DNA from: Melampsora larici-populina 98AG31
Taxonomy: Eukaryota; Basidiomycota; Pucciniomycetes; Pucciniales; Melampsoraceae
NCBI RefSeq assembly: GCF_000204055.1
Contig: NW_006768817.1
Location: 418,997 to 482,996, forward strand
DNA: 64,000 nucleotides
Direction: 5' to 3'
The position numbers and the translations under genes are program-made. Below, piece by piece: positions 24,708-34,743 of this stretch (its first letter is position 1; each line of letters opens with the position of its first letter). The notes under the pieces were generated by a model that had not been told where the DNA came from, did no database searches, and was given only the letters and a program-made list of their open reading frames with translations.

Positions 24708-25529
24708 ATGCTTGCCTTCATCACTATCATCGCCACGGTCCTTCACCTGTCTACCGCGCGTGCTGCTAACGCTAGGGGTCGTAACAGTAACACGCCTGAC
24801 CCCGATGTTCAACATTGTGGACGTTCGTGGGGGGATTTCGCGAACCTTGGCGCTGACAGAAAAGGTCTACTCAATCATTGATCTTGTTTCCTCAAATTTC
24901 AGGTTGCTCATTCAATCATGTTCATCAATGGTTTCAAATATATAGCTTGTCTGAACTATGGATCAGCTCATTACAGCTGCCCAGCAGATAGTTGTGCAAT
25001 TGGACAGGCACCAAGCCCCGGCGAAAAGTGTATGTTCATCTTTCCTATCTATTTTGTTATTTGAGAATCAAGTTGATCACTATTCTCTGGTCCAATTGCC
25101 TTGTGAACATAGCTCGCACCCCTGTTCCTCTCTTCTCAGAGTGTGCTAAATACCTCGGGAATTTTGGCGATGACACAAAACTTGACCCGAACAAGATTGC
25201 AATTAGAGTGGTGTCATATTGGATCGGTTATAAGAACAACACCCTCAGTACGTATATGGCTCATCCCTATCTTTATGAAGTTGTTAACATGCGGTTTTTG
25301 CTCATTTATCTATCAGGGGCCATTGGATATGATCAATCACTGAAAACTGAGCCTCCCAGTCCCTTACCTGGATATTCATGCACACTGCCTTTCCTAACTC
25401 CACAAGTCATTGAAGGTCAGCACCTGGGTTCCTGTCTCCAATTTTTCCATGAGTTGCCACTGATCCTAACAACAAATCTCAATATTAGTTTGTCGAAACT
25501 GTACATTCCTACCTGATGCCAAATGGTAG
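24708..25529 (+). CDS. Small secreted cysteine-rich protein, paralogue 2
   Basis: A tandem paralogue of the 22618 gene with the same five-exon structure (24708-24864, 24946-25029, 25113-25247, 25317-25415, 25489-25529) and 171 aa. The signal peptide is MLAFITIIATVLHLSTARAA. All eight cysteines are kept: HCGRSWGDF, ACLNYGSAHYSCPADSCA, SECAKYLGNFGDDTKLD, GYSCTLPF and VCRNCTFLPDAKW. Exon 2 has the same length (84 nt) in both copies, while exons 1, 3 and 4 differ by 3 or 6 nt, so indels stay in frame, which argues for selection on both. The middle (KIAIRVVSYWIGYKNN against KITVLAVSYFFNYKDG) is the most diverged part. The first donor, GTCTAC, is unusual. Confidence 0.83.
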
Positions 25530-25700
25530 TAGTTAAAACCTTTTCAAATCTCTGCTTGCTTTTCCAAACATGTTTTAAAACAGCGGTCCATAATTGTAAA
25601 TGAGCATGTGGGTTCTTTCATTGATGAGAACACCTTGAAAAAAGGCCAGAGTGTTGTGCCCCATCTTCAGGATATCACTTCATTCGACTCTACACCAATC
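25530..25700. other. 3' flank of paralogue 2
   Basis: Non-coding flank leading into retrotransposon-derived sequence. Nothing else seen. Confidence 0.4.
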
Positions 25701-26130
25701 ATAGGAATCCAGAAATTTTCATGACAATCAAGCAGTTGACAATACAGCAAGCGTGTTGGACTGAGACTATGGGATGCTTTGATATAGTCATCAAATTCAG
25801 ACCTAGACACACTGCAGGAAAACCTGAAACATTATCCAGACATCCAGATCTAGTGCCAGACAAAACTGGTAGCTGGAATTTTGGACAACTCTTATTGATA
25901 TGACCAGACAATATCAAGCCTGACTCAATTCCAGTAGAATAAGCTACTTGTGAGGCATTTTTTGAAGAGGAGACTATTGACTTGCAAGACACAGAATGTT
26001 GGTTCAAAAACAATGTACTAGGCATCTCAGACATCAAAGTCACAAGAGATACTGATGCCACCAATGATATCAAGGCATATGTACAATCAGGTTATAGATT
26101 CAATTTGTATTGTAAACAAATCAGACAAAC
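25701..26130 (+). pseudogene. Ty3/gypsy retrotransposon remnant (RNase H region)
   Basis: The plus-strand frame at 25721-25903 reads LTIQQACWTETMGCFDIVIK then HTAGKPETLSRHPDL. This matches the end of the Ty3/gypsy RNase H and its connection to integrase, whose usual form is 'RQARWxExLxxFDFxIxYRPGxxNxxADALSRRPD'. The Asp-Ala of 'DALSR' is replaced and stops follow. Further in-frame traces (EETIDLQDTECWFKNN, SGYRFNLY) continue to about 26100. No RT core or integrase catalytic domain remains, so this is a dead fragment. Confidence 0.75.
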
Positions 26131-26333
26131 ACATGATTGAGTTGTTGCAGCAACTGTTGGGATATATCATCTATTTCAATCACAACAAACACATACCTCA
26201 ACAAACCCATACAGTCACTGATACAATATGATCACCAATACAAAACCTTAAACCTAATTACAAATTTAGCTGTATCACCATTGTATCACTCAACTTCATA
26301 CTGATTGCCACCTTGTGCACGCCTCTTTTTACT

Positions 26334-26690
26334 CATCAGTCCACTGAAGAAAATTGGGTGTGTGAGTTCTTTTCTCTAACATTACATTCAATTCACTCAT
26401 ATGAACCTTATTCATCAATTGTTCTTGTGTCTATCACCTCCTTTTGTATAGATTGAATCTTGTCCCTCTCACCTTTAATAGGTGTGTATTATTGTTTGTC
26501 CTTGGTTCAGAACCAGAAGGACTTTGCCTTTTTACCAGCTTTTGACCAGGTCTGTTGTTTAAGTTGTGAGTAATGAAAAATATCAGTCCACTGAAGAAAA
26601 TTAGGCATTGAATATTGTCCCTCTCACCTTTAATAGGGGTGTATTATTGTTTGTCCTTGGTGTTCAAAAACAGAAGGACTTAGCCCATTG
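26334..26690 (+). repeat. Imperfect tandem duplication of about 100-bp segments
   Basis: Two blocks occur twice in the same order. The first is atcagtccactgaagaaaat (26335 and about 26581). The second is ttgtccctctcacctttaat, followed by a shared run through tgtattattgtttgtccttgg and cagaaggact (26460-26525 and 26617-26680). Copy 1 has extra sequence between the blocks. This looks like a degraded local duplication inside element debris; no coding capacity. Confidence 0.6.
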
Positions 26691-26696
26691 ACTGGC

Positions 26697-26888
26697 TGTT
26701 ACAATCTCATATATGTAACACATGTGAAAGAGATGAGAGATGTCACGCAAGATGCGTATTTATAACTTGTATTACGTCACTTGTAGAACTCTTCCCTCAT
26801 CCGACAATCTGAATAACAAACGTAGATTGCTTGGTCCAGATCCTTCATTCCTTCCTCGAGCCAGATCCCGTGAGACAAGACCTTAACA
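26697..26888 (+). mobile_element. Putative LTR (192 bp)
   Basis: The segment starts TGTTA and ends TAACA, perfect 5-bp inverted termini of the TG...CA type that defines LTRs. Downstream is a short potential gag-like start with basic and Glu-rich reading frames, then a second, diverged copy at 27056. It is too short and decayed to place in a superfamily; I see no clear target-site duplication. Confidence 0.5.
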
Positions 26889-27055
26889 TATTGTCGGATC
26901 TAAACAACGGGAATCAAGGAAAACGAAATCGAATCGACAGAAACTGAATCAGAAGAAGAATTAGATGTTAGACCAGAGAAAATGAGTGGGTATAGCTTTT
27001 TCCCACAGGGTTTTTTGATGCCACCCAAGGAAAGAACACAGAACTCGCAAGATAA

Positions 27056-27182
27056 TGTTACAACTCTAAAAATGTCACATTTGTGAAAGCCAATATATCA
27101 TATGTCACAGATGAGACATGGTCCTAACTTGTATCACATCACTTGTAGCTTCTTTCCTCATCTGAGAATCTCAATGACATAC
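27056..27182 (+). mobile_element. Truncated second copy of the LTR-like sequence
   Basis: It begins TGTTACAACTCT and follows the 26697 copy for about 125 bp with substitutions, sharing the anchors cttgtat(t/c)acgtcacttgtag-like and tcctcatc. It then breaks off where the inverted repeat begins at 27186. Probably the remaining LTR of the same decayed element. Confidence 0.5.
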
Positions 27183-27185
27183 TAT

Positions 27186-27326
27186 CACTGCCAGCATTAA
27201 AGAGGTTCCCAGATGGGAATATGGGTCATAGGAATCAGACAGCCTTTGTGACTACATATATCACAATGGCGGTCTGATCCCTACAACCCATATTCCCATC
27301 TGGGAACCTCTTCAATGCTGGCAGTG
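27186..27326. repeat. Inverted repeat with 55-bp arms (hairpin)
   Basis: The left arm (27186-27240) and right arm (27272-27326) are reverse complements at 51 of 55 positions, with a 31-bp spacer. Both contain ggttcccagatgggaatatg or its complement. The right arm covers the last 15 or so codons of the minus-strand ORF at 27281-27568, so the left arm is an inverted copy of that gene end. Confidence 0.85.
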
Positions 27327-27568
27327 TATATTGCTTGTAACTCCTCCAAACCCCAAGAGCCCGACACCTGATCATCACAATACACAACATGTGCAGTCAC
27401 GCCTCTACAATCTGGTCCTTCAAAAATTTGGTATCCTCTGATCTGGTTGGATTTTGGTCCAATAAGTTGGTCCCAGCCAGATATCTCTGTTAACCAGTCA
27501 TCTCTGCTATCTGGTGCAGAGAGTGTCCACCAAGCACATTGAATTTTGGGGTTTGACTGTGGACCCAT
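27281..27568 (-). CDS. Possible protein or fragment ending inside the inverted repeat
   Basis: A 95-residue open frame with good amino-acid composition that I do not recognise: SGWDQLIGPKSNQIRGYQIF, EGPDCRGVTAHVVYCDDQ and LEELQAIYTASIEEVP. Three cysteines and an aromatic/Gly-rich pattern resemble domains of small secreted proteins, but no signal-peptide exon is visible upstream. It may be a 3' exon of a decayed gene. Its last codons lie in the right arm of the hairpin. Confidence 0.35.
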   Translation of the reverse strand: MGPQSNPKIQCAWWTLSAPDSRDDWLTEISGWDQLIGPKSNQIRGYQIFEGPDCRGVTAHVVYCDDQVSGSWGLEELQAIYTASIEEVPRWEYGL

Positions 27569-28472
27569 ATTACTTCAGTCTATACATATATCTGGTAGAA
27601 AGTATTGAGACTGGCTCATGAACAATTGTGATTTAAATTGTAATGGTGCTAGCACCTGTTACTCTGAAGGTGCACACTCAAGCTCATTGTGAGTAAATAA
27701 TTGACTGGGCAAGCTATTTGCACCAGGTCATACTTACCATGTTCTTGACAGGTTGGCACCACACACCAAGAAAGACCTCCTCAAGTATCTCATCTTCCAT
27801 GATATTCTGATGTCAAATATACCCTAAGGTCCTGCTGGAAATTGCTTATGTTTGTTCTTTGGGATATGAAATGGACAATATTTGTGGTTCATGGTAAATC
27901 TCTTATCATCTTCTTTTACTATCCAAGTCAAGCCTTCAATGTCCTGTCAGTAGTCCTGACATTGTGTTAATCATCTTATTTGGACACCTCATCTACATGA
28001 TTAGATTTTTTAGTCAGCACTCTCAGTCTATTCCATCATGATTGAGGATTTGAACCTCAGGAGTGACAAGGAAAGGCAAGAATATTTGGTGTGTATTAGT
28101 GGTTTCCACTAGTGGAATCTTTCACACTGTTGCTGAAGTGTCAATAAGTTCCTTTTCCCAAGTCCTTTCCACACCCCCACTTGTTGTGTTTGAATGATTG
28201 GGTTGGATAAGAGGGGTGCAAAAAACAATGTCAAAGTATAGCAAAATATGTTTCCTTGCTGTAATTCATTCATATCATATATGTAGTTGATCTTGCATTT
28301 ATTTCTGTCCAAGCACACTGTCTCCTACTTCACAATTTTATCTCACTTTGTGAGTGTTTCGATAATTTATCAGTTCAGTTGAGTTCCTTTTACTTTTTTA
28401 TGGGGTCTACATATATGTGGGCTGCTTGAAAAAGTGGGGGGGTGAATCTGCAAAGGCGCGGCCGCGGTCGCG
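27569..28472. other. Gene-poor flank of the hAT element
   Basis: AT-rich sequence with no supported gene. A run of eight G (about 28435-28442) lies just outside the GC-rich hAT end. Nothing else seen. Confidence 0.4.
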
Positions 28473-28690
28473 CAGAGCAACAGTGGCACAGCAGCGCTTC
28501 GGAGCGCTGAATTGGATTCAGCGCACAGCGCTGCTAGGTTCCGCTGACTAGAACTCAAGAAATCGCCAGCGAGCCGACAATTTGTACGCTGACTTGAGCT
28601 GCGAAGCTTTTCAACGCTGCACAAGAATCTCCGATGTAGCAGCGTAACTGGAATTGGTGACGCTTCGCTGCTTCAGCGGCAAAGCGGAGC
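28473..28690. repeat. Left subterminal motif array of the hAT element
   Basis: It contains cagcagcgcttc (28489), ttcagcgcac (about 28517), gcgaagcttttc (28601) and gcgtaactgga (28642), plus several more AGCGCTG-like words. Each of the four also occurs in the right-hand array, in direct or inverted orientation. hAT transposases are known to bind multiple short subterminal motifs; binding here is inference. Confidence 0.7.
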
Positions 28691-28884
28691 AAATTGTAGA
28701 AAAAAAGTAATGATTGAGGCTCACAAAGGCAAAGTTATTTAAAGAAAGACGAGAAATTAAAAGGAAACAAATTGAAAGAAAGTATAGAAATAAATAATAA
28801 AGAAAACAAAAAGAACCCGAACGTATTTAAAGAGAGTCGAGAAATGAAAAATAACAAAGATCAAAATGAAAACAACGTGAACGA

Positions 28885-31800
28885 CTAAGTCTTAGAAGAT
28901 CCCTGAGCCTGAAGTGACATATGGTATTCCTTGATATAGGTACTGTACTCGGGCATCCTAGAAGCCTCCATGGACTTCATGAAATCTCCACCGAGAGAGA
29001 TCCCTTCACGAAGCCAAATGAGAGATGATACGGCCCTTTCGATCGTAATTGCCACCAAGCTTCCTTGACTCGAAGCACAGACATCGGCAGCAGCCGAGAA
29101 GATCCTCTTGGGTGCAGCCGATGATCCAGAGGAAGCTAGATAATCGTGTGCCATTGCGGCCACCACTGGGTATCGATTACAATGAAGCTGGGAGATAAAA
29201 ATTCAGCTTTGACTGATGAAAGTGATGAAAGGGATCAACAAACCTTCCACCATGCCAGCGCCGAGTTAGGATCTGCCAGATCATACTCCGGACTTTTCAT
29301 TCGATCGCGGCCTCCCAAATAGTCTCTCAGCTGGCTGTCGTCTCCTACTTCTTCTTCTTGCATGTCATTATACACTGCAAATATAGAAGGTTGTTGTTCT
29401 TTAGGTGATTCCAATCGACTATCAGACTTGTCATTCAACACTCGATCTTTGCTTGCATAGGCTGCTTGATATTTCTTGAAATGATTATTAAAGAGAGCCT
29501 CCGCTCGAATGGATACTTCCGATGTTTGGCCGAAGAACATGTGAAAGAATTGTAGTCGAAACGCTGGATGAACTAGGCATGCCATGATTAAAGTCTCACA
29601 CAAAAGTGCTTCATCTAAAACTTCCTGTGTCTTTTCTAACATGGCAGCAATCATGGGGTACGTGGCATCGGAGATATGTAGTTCTTCAGATCGGGCCTTC
29701 AGAGCTTTTCGAAGCTCAACGTACTCGGCTATGACCATGCACCCGGTGGGCTTGTCACCTTCCATCCGTTTGGTGACATCAAGAAACGGCTGAAAGAGAG
29801 AGATCAATACAATTGATGACATATGAATTAAAGATCAAACAACTTACTTTAAGCTCAGCATTGAGATTTCGTATTTGAGCCCATTCTGATGGGGTTACAG
29901 TCAATTCATGGAAATAGCCGTATGGCTTTCCATTCTTGCGAGGGCGTCGGTTCTTGGTGTGAACTCGAGCCAGGTCATCCTTCAGAAGTTGATCTATAAC
30001 CTAAGAGTTCAGAAATTGTCAAACATTGAAACTTATGATATAAGAGTATGTTCTTCAATGTGGAACTTACATCACGGGCTACCCAAGCTTTCTGTCGGCT
30101 TATGTATTTGATATTCCACCGAATTCCGTAGGCTGCGATAAGAGATTCCACCTTCAAATCTAAGCTGATCTTGATGCGATCAAACTCTTTTCGCCACGCT
30201 GAAGACCGGGTGATCCGGCGAGTGATAAAGTCGATCTTGAAATGAATTGAGTAAAGAGGTGTCAAACACAAGAAATGTACGATAAGTATAATAATTAAGA
30301 TTATCATAATATAATAACATACCTTTGCTAGAAGTGCTTCAAGCTTGTTTGCTTCGCGGCGATGAGTAGGTTGTACTTCCTGTTCAAGCAATAGGATAGG
30401 ATCATCGGCTTCTTCGGCATCGGCAGAGTCCCACTCAGCTTCTTCAAATGCAGCTGTATCAGGAGCACCATCATCTTCCTCCCGTTCGGCAAGTTCCTGA
30501 AGGCTAGCTTCAGTTTCGAATTCATCCACCAATGGGGGTTGAGGTACGTCGGGTACCTCAGCTACAGGTCCAACATCATTACAATCCAAGGTATGTTCTT
30601 CATCTTCTTCTTCAATGGTGTCAGTACGGACATCAGGGAAATGACCACGCATCACCGACTTTGTTTTCCTAGGAGGAGGAGTCTTGAGACCAAGCGCTGC
30701 GAGACCCGCTCCAACAATCAATGCCATCTTGTGGCAAAAGCAGTATATGTGCATCGTATGTGGATCCCAGGTGTAATCTGAAATGTTGTCCTGTTCGAGA
30801 AACTGGGCATGCATTTCCCTAGCCATTGTGTTGTTGTTAGACCCCGAATCGGTGGTCTGGCAAAGAAGGTGGATAAAACGATGCAGGTAAGTTGAAAGTA
30901 AACAAAAGATGATTTGTTTATGATGTGATATATAAGAGGAGATACTCATCTTAGTAACTAAACCACGCTTCACAAACACATTGCCCATTGGCTTGGCAAG
31001 CCATTTTCCTTTGTGTTGCCAAGCCACAAGCTTTAGGGTAAGGTGCCGACATTTAAATTCCCATTCATTGTTGATGAAGGTGATTGCACCACCAATGAAA
31101 CCGTGGCGATTACCCTTCGTAGTCCAAACATCTTGTTGAAGGCAAAACTTGCTCTTCAAGTTCTAGATTTCAATGTGAGTCATTAGCGTTCTTGAGTGTT
31201 TGTCTTTAATTTGAGGGCTGAACTAACCTTGAGCTCCTCAAAAACAAACTTCTTCATCGAGAGGTTCAATCGTTTGGCTTCTTCTGAAGCCCAGCGTCGA
31301 CCATACAAACGAGCATCCGGCCGTAGATATTGAACTGCTGCTCGTAGCCACGCATCGTTCATCCGAGACCAAGGCAGTGCTTGGCGGACAATCCAAATGC
31401 ACATCATTTGATTGAAGGTTATGTTATCGAATTTCACCTTTTGTCCTACAGTTACATATGATGATAAACTCCCAGGTTGATTCTTCTTGGCGATTTCATT
31501 CTGATGTTCAACCTCGGCCACCGACAGAGGCACCTGGAGTCCAGATCGTTTAGCTTTCTCTCGACCAGGACACCCAGTCTTGGACCGGCCAGGCTTTGTG
31601 TGCCCATCTCGGTGGGTCTTGAGGTTTGATGTTAAGTTGCTCGCACTGACCCGAACAATTGTTGGGTTATTCTTGTCAGGCGCACACCACGTACATGGGT
31701 ATGAAAGCGGAGGAAGGTCCGGATTCTGAAAATAAATCATACATAAGATATCATATCTTGAAACATGATATACGGGACAGAACTGCACACATCAGTCTTT

Positions 31801-32335
31801 TTACGGGTTGGTTCCCCATAATAAGCAAGCAGGTCTTCATTTTCTTCCTTAGTTAACCGTCTCGATTTAACTTTCTCATTCTCATCGTCCAAATCAGCAC
31901 GCAGTATTGCTTTTGTAACAAAAGCTGACTCGGTTTCTGCAGACTGTCAAGCAAAAGATACATATCATTCAAATGATACACAATAAATGATTGATACACA
32001 AAACCACATACCTGACTCTCCTTGGTGCTCTTCTGTTTTTTCTTTGGCGGTTTTTTTTTATTTTTATTTTTGTTCACAGCTTTGTTTGATTCCAACTCTG
32101 TAGCTGATACGTCGGATTCGTCGATGACAACTGGTCGTTTTGAATTTAACGGAGTCATCTCAACAGACAATCGACGTCTCCCATCTGGGCAAGGTGAGAC
32201 CATTCCCGGGTTCAATGGTGGTTGTCGATTACGCTGAGGGCGACTTGCTGATAACGTTGTATTGGCATTGGATCCATCTCCACGAGATTCTTGTGCTTGA
32301 GATGATTCAAAGGACAGCGTAGATTGAAGAGGCAT
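28885..32335 (-). CDS. hAT transposase with BED zinc finger
   Basis: Cut-and-paste transposase. Exons on minus are 32335-32012, 31943-31791, 31725-31228, 31162 to about 30963, about 30859-30325, about 30236-30070, about 30000-29848, about 29790-29244 and 29185-28885. A disordered Lys-rich N-terminus (NKNKNKKKPPKKKQ) precedes a BED-type finger (YPCTWCAPDKNN then SNLTSNLKTHRDGH: C-C-H-H). The RNase H-like core follows with QDVWTTKGNRHGFIGGAITF, TTDSGSNNNTM and the hAT CxxH-type motif in YCFCHKMALIVGAGL. An acidic insertion (EEEDEEHTL) precedes a helical part with PFLDVTKRMEGDKPT. The C-terminal dimerisation domain reads NRYPVVAAMAHDYLASSGSS then RIFSAAADVCASSQGSL. No stop or frameshift breaks the exons, so it may still be functional. 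The four exons with 'about' boundaries are approximate. Confidence 0.88.
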
Positions 32336-32618
32336 TTCGGGCAAATGGGTAGATTGACTCAAATAAAAGTTGTTTGCAGATATTTCAAAATTGAAAAAGT
32401 ACGACTGTGAAACTTGGAGTACCCAAAGAATCAAGAAGCTCCTCCTTTTGAATGTCCTATGGAAGGGGCTAGTTTCAACTATCAACTTTCAAGGTGTAGT
32501 CTATTCAGTCCTCGAAAGTTGTCAATACATCTTTCAATCTTTTCGACAATTCTATCGACATCTCGTAAGACTCTTGACACCTCTTACCTAATATCTCAAA
32601 TTCTCACCAAGGCATACA

Positions 32619-32837
32619 GGCGCTGAAATAATCAATTTTTGACCGCTGCACTTGGAAAACGCAGCGGTGAAAATTGGACCTCAAAATCGAGGCACTGAAG
32701 CGCTGCTGCATTTACGCAACAAGTTGTTTCTAAGCCTGAAGCGTAACTGGACGGCGAGTGCGCTGAACCGCCCCGAAGCGAAGCTTTTCCAGCAGCGCTT
32801 CAGCTGCGTGGAGCGCAGCTGGACCGGTGTTGCGCAG
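32619..32837. repeat. Right subterminal motif array of the hAT element
   Basis: It contains gcgtaactgga (32741), gcgaagcttttc (32778), cagcagcgcttc (32790) and gcgcagag (32832), plus the palindromic pair gaccgctgcac/gcagcggtga (32641-32670). The order of shared words is the mirror image of that in the left array. Confidence 0.7.
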
Positions 32838-33800
32838 AGAGGGCTTTAACTGAGGGTGTGGAGATGCATTCGACCTTTGGCTTCCGTCTTACTTACAGAA
32901 ACTGTTGTGCAGATATCAAAACCATTCAGCTTGCAAGTACATACCCTGAAAGATCGAACATTAATCATTCAAGTTGTGGTGTGTATAGGAATTCGAGGCG
33001 CAAGTATCTGTGTCAACATGGCCATCGAAGATCAAAGGTTCTTTTTTGGAAAATAAGTGCCAAATTCAAGCCACTCAATTGCATCGATGAGGGTGGTCTC
33101 ATTTGAAGACGACGTATGATTCGTGTTCGGAAAAACAATGGGTCGGTGGCCCTGCAGATTCCATCAATGGTTCTCCAAAAAATATTAAAGACTCCTGTCA
33201 GTATTGAACGGGCCTCACGTTAGGTTTTAGGGGGACCGATTCTATCACTGACTCCTTAAAAATAGTACCCAATACGGTAATCGTATGTTTGACAAGCGCC
33301 ATGTTGCGAGGATCGAAACAATCTCCTGATCCATATGTTTATATACAAACCGCGTCATCCTCCTCCTGACTGCATAGATCATTCTAGCGTAAGACGATTT
33401 GAGGCTTTGCAAATATGTACATACCTATAAATGATGACGATGATTTTTCGAACATATGAGACCTTATGAGACTCGATATCAGAGTGATGAGGATAGCACA
33501 GCAAGTCTGGGATAGGAGGAAGCAGATCTGGGAGAAAGGGACGGTGGACCTGACGTAGTGAAACTCTAAATGCTATCACATTAATTGCAATTCTATTGGG
33601 TGCTATTGGGTGGAGTTACCCCAACCAGATCTACAAATCTGTAAGCTGGGCAAGATGATTGATGAGAGTGGGGACTATGAAGTTTGTACCATGGCACAAA
33701 GAATGAGGAAAGTGATCGACGGTGAACTATGCCCGTATACAGTTTTGTTGGCCAGGAGATCATCGGGGCACGATCGAGTATGGTTGTCGGACGATCGGAC
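32838..33800. other. Intergenic right of the hAT element
   Basis: No supported gene. Overlapping short ORFs on plus (32856-33106, 33610-33813) have no recognisable content. The last part is the ACBP promoter. Confidence 0.4.
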
Positions 33801-33808
33801 TATAAAAT
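33801..33808 (+). promoter_or_regulatory. TATA box of the acyl-CoA-binding protein gene
   Basis: TATAAAAT lies about 144 bp upstream of the ATG at 33952, followed by a C/T/A-rich leader. Confidence 0.55.
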
Positions 33809-33951
33809 CTTGAAGAACCGTTCAGAGCGTTGGGCCCAGCATCACTGTGCACTTCTTTGCAATTCAATTACCACTCTCCAATTTGTTACTTCATTCTCCT
33901 ATTCACTATTCCGTTAATCTTTGGTATAATTCTCAAGTTTACTATTTCAAG

Positions 33952-34743
33952 ATGACTGCCGACCGTGAAACTCAATTTAAAAATGTCAGTTTCGTTTCTG
34001 TTTCGAATCTTTACATTCTCGGCACGACAAATTTGGATAAAAAGAGATGCTGAGCATAACCTGTTCATTTGAATCACTAGGCTGTTTCGATTGTTCAAAA
34101 CTTGCCCAAAGATGGTGAAGATAAACCTACGCAAAACGACCAATTAGCCTTTTATGCGCTCTTCAAGCAAGGTCTGCTTGTACTCTGTCAATCACTTGCG
34201 TCAGTCTTGTAGGTCTGATGATTCCCCAATCCTCTTTCTATCCTCAAAGCCACCGTCGGAGAAGTCAATGTTCCTCGACCTGGTACCTTCGACTTTGCGG
34301 GGAAAGTCAAATGGGTAGGTGAATCGATTAGCATCATCTATGAGATGTTCAGATTCTAAAGACTCCATACCCGGATTGTGAAATATGAGTAGGATGCTTG
34401 GAAATCACAAGAAGGCATGAGTCAAGATGATGCGAAGGAAAAATATGTCAAGGTTAAACTCTAAAGTTTCTGTTTCTGATCGATCAAGTTGGAAAGATCA
34501 GTTTGAGAAATTTCAATAATTGATTTTGTTTGTATTTTCGGATTCTCTAGTTATTGCGTGAATACTTGGAGAAAGCATCGGACAAAGAGCAAGCAGCAAA
34601 ATTGTTGGAACAGGTAAGAAAAGTCCTGCTCCTACTCTCTTCAATAGCGATAAAGATCCACGTACTCTTGGAATCTATGGGAGTCATGCTAAGTTTTGAT
34701 CCTCTGTTCTCACCTCACTTAACAGCTTGATGCAACCTCATGA
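33952..34743 (+). CDS. ACB1: Acyl-CoA-binding protein
   Basis: A small cytosolic carrier of medium- and long-chain acyl-CoA esters. Six exons (33952-33984, 34081-34171, 34250-34314, 34393-34452, 34552-34614, 34726-34743) close to 109 aa; the domain itself is about 87 aa. Family landmarks are FKNAVSIVQNLPKDGEDKPT, DQLAFYALFKQATVGEVN (the Y and K that contact the CoA/adenine), VPRPGTFDFAGKVKWDAWKS (usual form 'RPG..D..GK.KWDAW') and GMSQDDAKEKYV. A C-terminal extension (ASDKEQAAKLLEQLDATS) adds a short helix. The terminal exon codes only five residues. This is the only active-looking gene between the hAT element and 37.6 kb. Confidence 0.95.

Larger units (their letters stand above)
28473..32837 (-). 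mobile_element. hAT-superfamily DNA transposon, apparently intact
   Basis: About 4.4 kb carrying one multi-exon transposase gene on minus. The outer ends form an imperfect terminal inverted repeat: the 28 bp from 28473 (CAGAGCAACAGTGGCACAGC and on) match the complement of the 28 bp ending at 32837 at 20 positions. Inside both ends are GC-rich arrays (28473-28690, 32619-32837) of short motifs that stand out from the AT-rich host sequence. I could not identify a matching 8-bp target duplication, so the exact ends are uncertain. Confidence 0.7.

Noticed and set aside
28441..28700. GC-rich block as a possible CpG-island-like promoter or structured RNA gene
   Set aside because: Its short words recur at the far end of the hAT element, so it is better explained as a subterminal transposon array.
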